This document shows positions 16,069 to 16,929 of a stretch of DNA of 16,929 bases, piece by piece (the stretch's first letter is position 1; each line of letters opens with the position of its first letter). The position numbers and the translations under genes were made by a program. This stretch comes from Rhodospirillaceae bacterium. Its GTDB lineage: Bacteria > Pseudomonadota > Alphaproteobacteria > UBA8366 > GCA-2717185. The stretch is from positions 20,561 through 37,489 of the forward strand of contig PBDC01000008.1 of assembly GCA_002717185.1 (NCBI GenBank), given 5' to 3'. A model generated the notes under the pieces. The model saw only the letters and a program-made list of their open reading frames with translations, was not told the DNA's origin and did no database searches.

Positions 16069-16782
16069 CTATGAAATTATCGTGTATGTTCCTCCGCCCC
16101 GCGCAATGTCTACGAAAGCATCTGTATTTTGAATCGAAAAGACAAGAATCGGAATGTTGTTTTCACGCGCCAACGAAACCGCTGCCGCATCCATAACTTT
16201 CAGATCCTTTGACAGCACATCTAGGTAACTCAAATTGTCAAATCGCTCCGCATCCGGATTGGTTTCCGGATCGGCGCTGTAGACACCGTCAACCCTTGTC
16301 GCTTTCAGTAGCGCATCGCACCCCATTTCCGAGGCGCGCAAGGCTGCCGCAGTATCCGTCGTGAAGAACGGGTTTCCGGTTCCCGCAGCGAATATAACGA
16401 TGCGGCCTTTTTCCATATGCCGCACCACCCGTCGTCGGATATAGGGTTCCGACACCGATTGCATCGGGATCGCTGACTGCACACGGGTTTGCGCACCTAA
16501 TTCTTCCAACGCGCTCTGCATAGCCAAAGCATTCATGACGGTGGCAAGCATTCCCATGTAATCTGCGCTGGCCCGTTCCATTCCAGCAGACGCCCCAGAG
16601 ACACCGCGAAAGATATTGCCACCCCCCACCACGATACACACTTCGACGCCAAGTTCAGCGACGCATTTGATCTCGCTGGCAATCCTATTGACAGTTACGG
16701 GATCAAGACCGAACTCAAGTTCACCCATCAACGCTTCGCCGGATAGTTTGAGAAGAATTCGTTGATATCTTTGGGCCATCAT
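16069..16782 (-). CDS. pyrH: UMP kinase (PyrH)
   Basis: PyrH phosphorylates UMP to UDP in pyrimidine nucleotide synthesis as a hexamer regulated by GTP and UTP. The 237-residue amino-acid-kinase-fold protein has [12 protein letters not shown] (9-20, Lys12), VGGGNIFRG (52-60), [18 protein letters not shown] (76-93), [19 protein letters not shown] (132-150) and [13 protein letters not shown] (160-172). The frame starts ATGATG; the second ATG (16779) is equally possible. The nearest purine-rich ribosome site, AAAAGGA, is unusually far, about 13 nt from the first ATG. The spacer to the tsf stop is 48 nt with no terminator, so co-transcription with tsf is likely. UMP is also a by-product of LpxI. 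Confidence 0.97.
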   Translation of the reverse strand: MMAQRYQRILLKLSGEALMGELEFGLDPVTVNRIASEIKCVAELGVEVCIVVGGGNIFRGVSGASAGMERASADYMGMLATVMNALAMQSALEELGAQTRVQSAIPMQSVSEPYIRRRVVRHMEKGRIVIFAAGTGNPFFTTDTAAALRASEMGCDALLKATRVDGVYSADPETNPDAERFDNLSYLDVLSKDLKVMDAAAVSLARENNIPILVFSIQNTDAFVDIARGGGTYTIIS

Positions 16783-16830
16783 AACCGGAGACTTGTCCTT
16801 TTCGGCTCGCGTCGAAGCTACTTTGGCCGG

Positions 16831-16929
16831 TCAGCCAGCTAAGGTCGCCGCCACTTCATCGGCTAAATTTTCTTCCGCTTTCTCGATACCTTCGCCAAGA
16901 GTGTAACGGACGAAACCTTTAAGCGCGAC
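16831..16929 (-). CDS. tsf: Elongation factor Ts, C-terminal end (partial)
   Basis: The last 32 codons and TGA of a gene that begins beyond the right edge. The residues VALKGFVRYTLGEGIEKAEE and the following NLADEVAATLAG match the C-terminus of EF-Ts, the guanine nucleotide exchange factor for EF-Tu. The position directly upstream of pyrH-frr is the conserved rpsB-tsf-pyrH-frr order, so rpsB and the main promoter of the cluster are expected just outside the window. Confidence 0.9.
   Translation of the reverse strand, partial: VALKGFVRYTLGEGIEKAEENLADEVAATLAG

Noticed and set aside
1..16929. Search for CRISPR arrays, tRNA or rRNA genes, insertion sequences, toxin-antitoxin pairs or defence genes.
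   Set aside because: No regular repeat arrays, cloverleaf-like segments, transposase motifs or unexplained gene-sized spaces were seen. Nearly all of the window is accounted for by core genes.

Overview
The window is a stretch of core chromosome from an alphaproteobacterium. No phage, transposon, CRISPR, tRNA or rRNA signature is visible. The host group is inferred from three things: the gene order (moeA end, lexA, gltX, gltA, then a long opposite-strand run from tsf to lpxB), the use of LpxI instead of LpxH for UDP-diacylglucosamine hydrolysis, and a direct-repeat LexA box of the GAAC-N7-GAAC type upstream of lexA. Base composition is moderate, with stretches counted by hand between roughly 45 and 65% GC. 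I cannot name a genus.

The left part (1-4200) reads on the + strand. It holds the last ~74 codons of moeA (molybdenum cofactor), a 160-bp regulatory gap with LexA boxes, lexA (SOS repressor), a 233-bp gap, gltX (glutamyl-tRNA synthetase), a 151-bp gap with a good candidate promoter, and gltA (citrate synthase). A strong hairpin terminator at 4212-4240 separates gltA from the convergent lpxB.

The right part (4253-16929) is one tightly packed minus-strand cluster. In transcription order it is tsf (3' end only), pyrH, frr, uppS, cdsA, dxr, rseP, bamA, skp/ompH, lpxD, fabZ, lpxA, lpxI, lpxB. Most junctions overlap or are 0-15 nt apart. The larger gaps are tsf-pyrH (48 nt), frr-pyrH (31 nt), bamA-rseP (42 nt) and skp-bamA (62 nt). 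The cluster links translation (EF-Ts, ribosome recycling factor) and UMP supply with envelope building: isoprenoid precursor (Dxr), undecaprenyl carrier (UppS), phospholipid precursor (CdsA), outer-membrane protein assembly (BamA, Skp), site-2 proteolysis (RseP) and the first steps of lipid A synthesis (LpxA, LpxD, LpxI, LpxB, with FabZ for the shared acyl chain).

No previously undescribed system was found. The points worth a second look are small: two LexA boxes over the lexA promoter region, the absence of comEC between lexA and gltX, a UUG start on bamA with a well placed ribosome binding site, GTG starts on lpxI, lpxB and rseP, and a repeat/hairpin in the only sizeable gap inside the envelope cluster.
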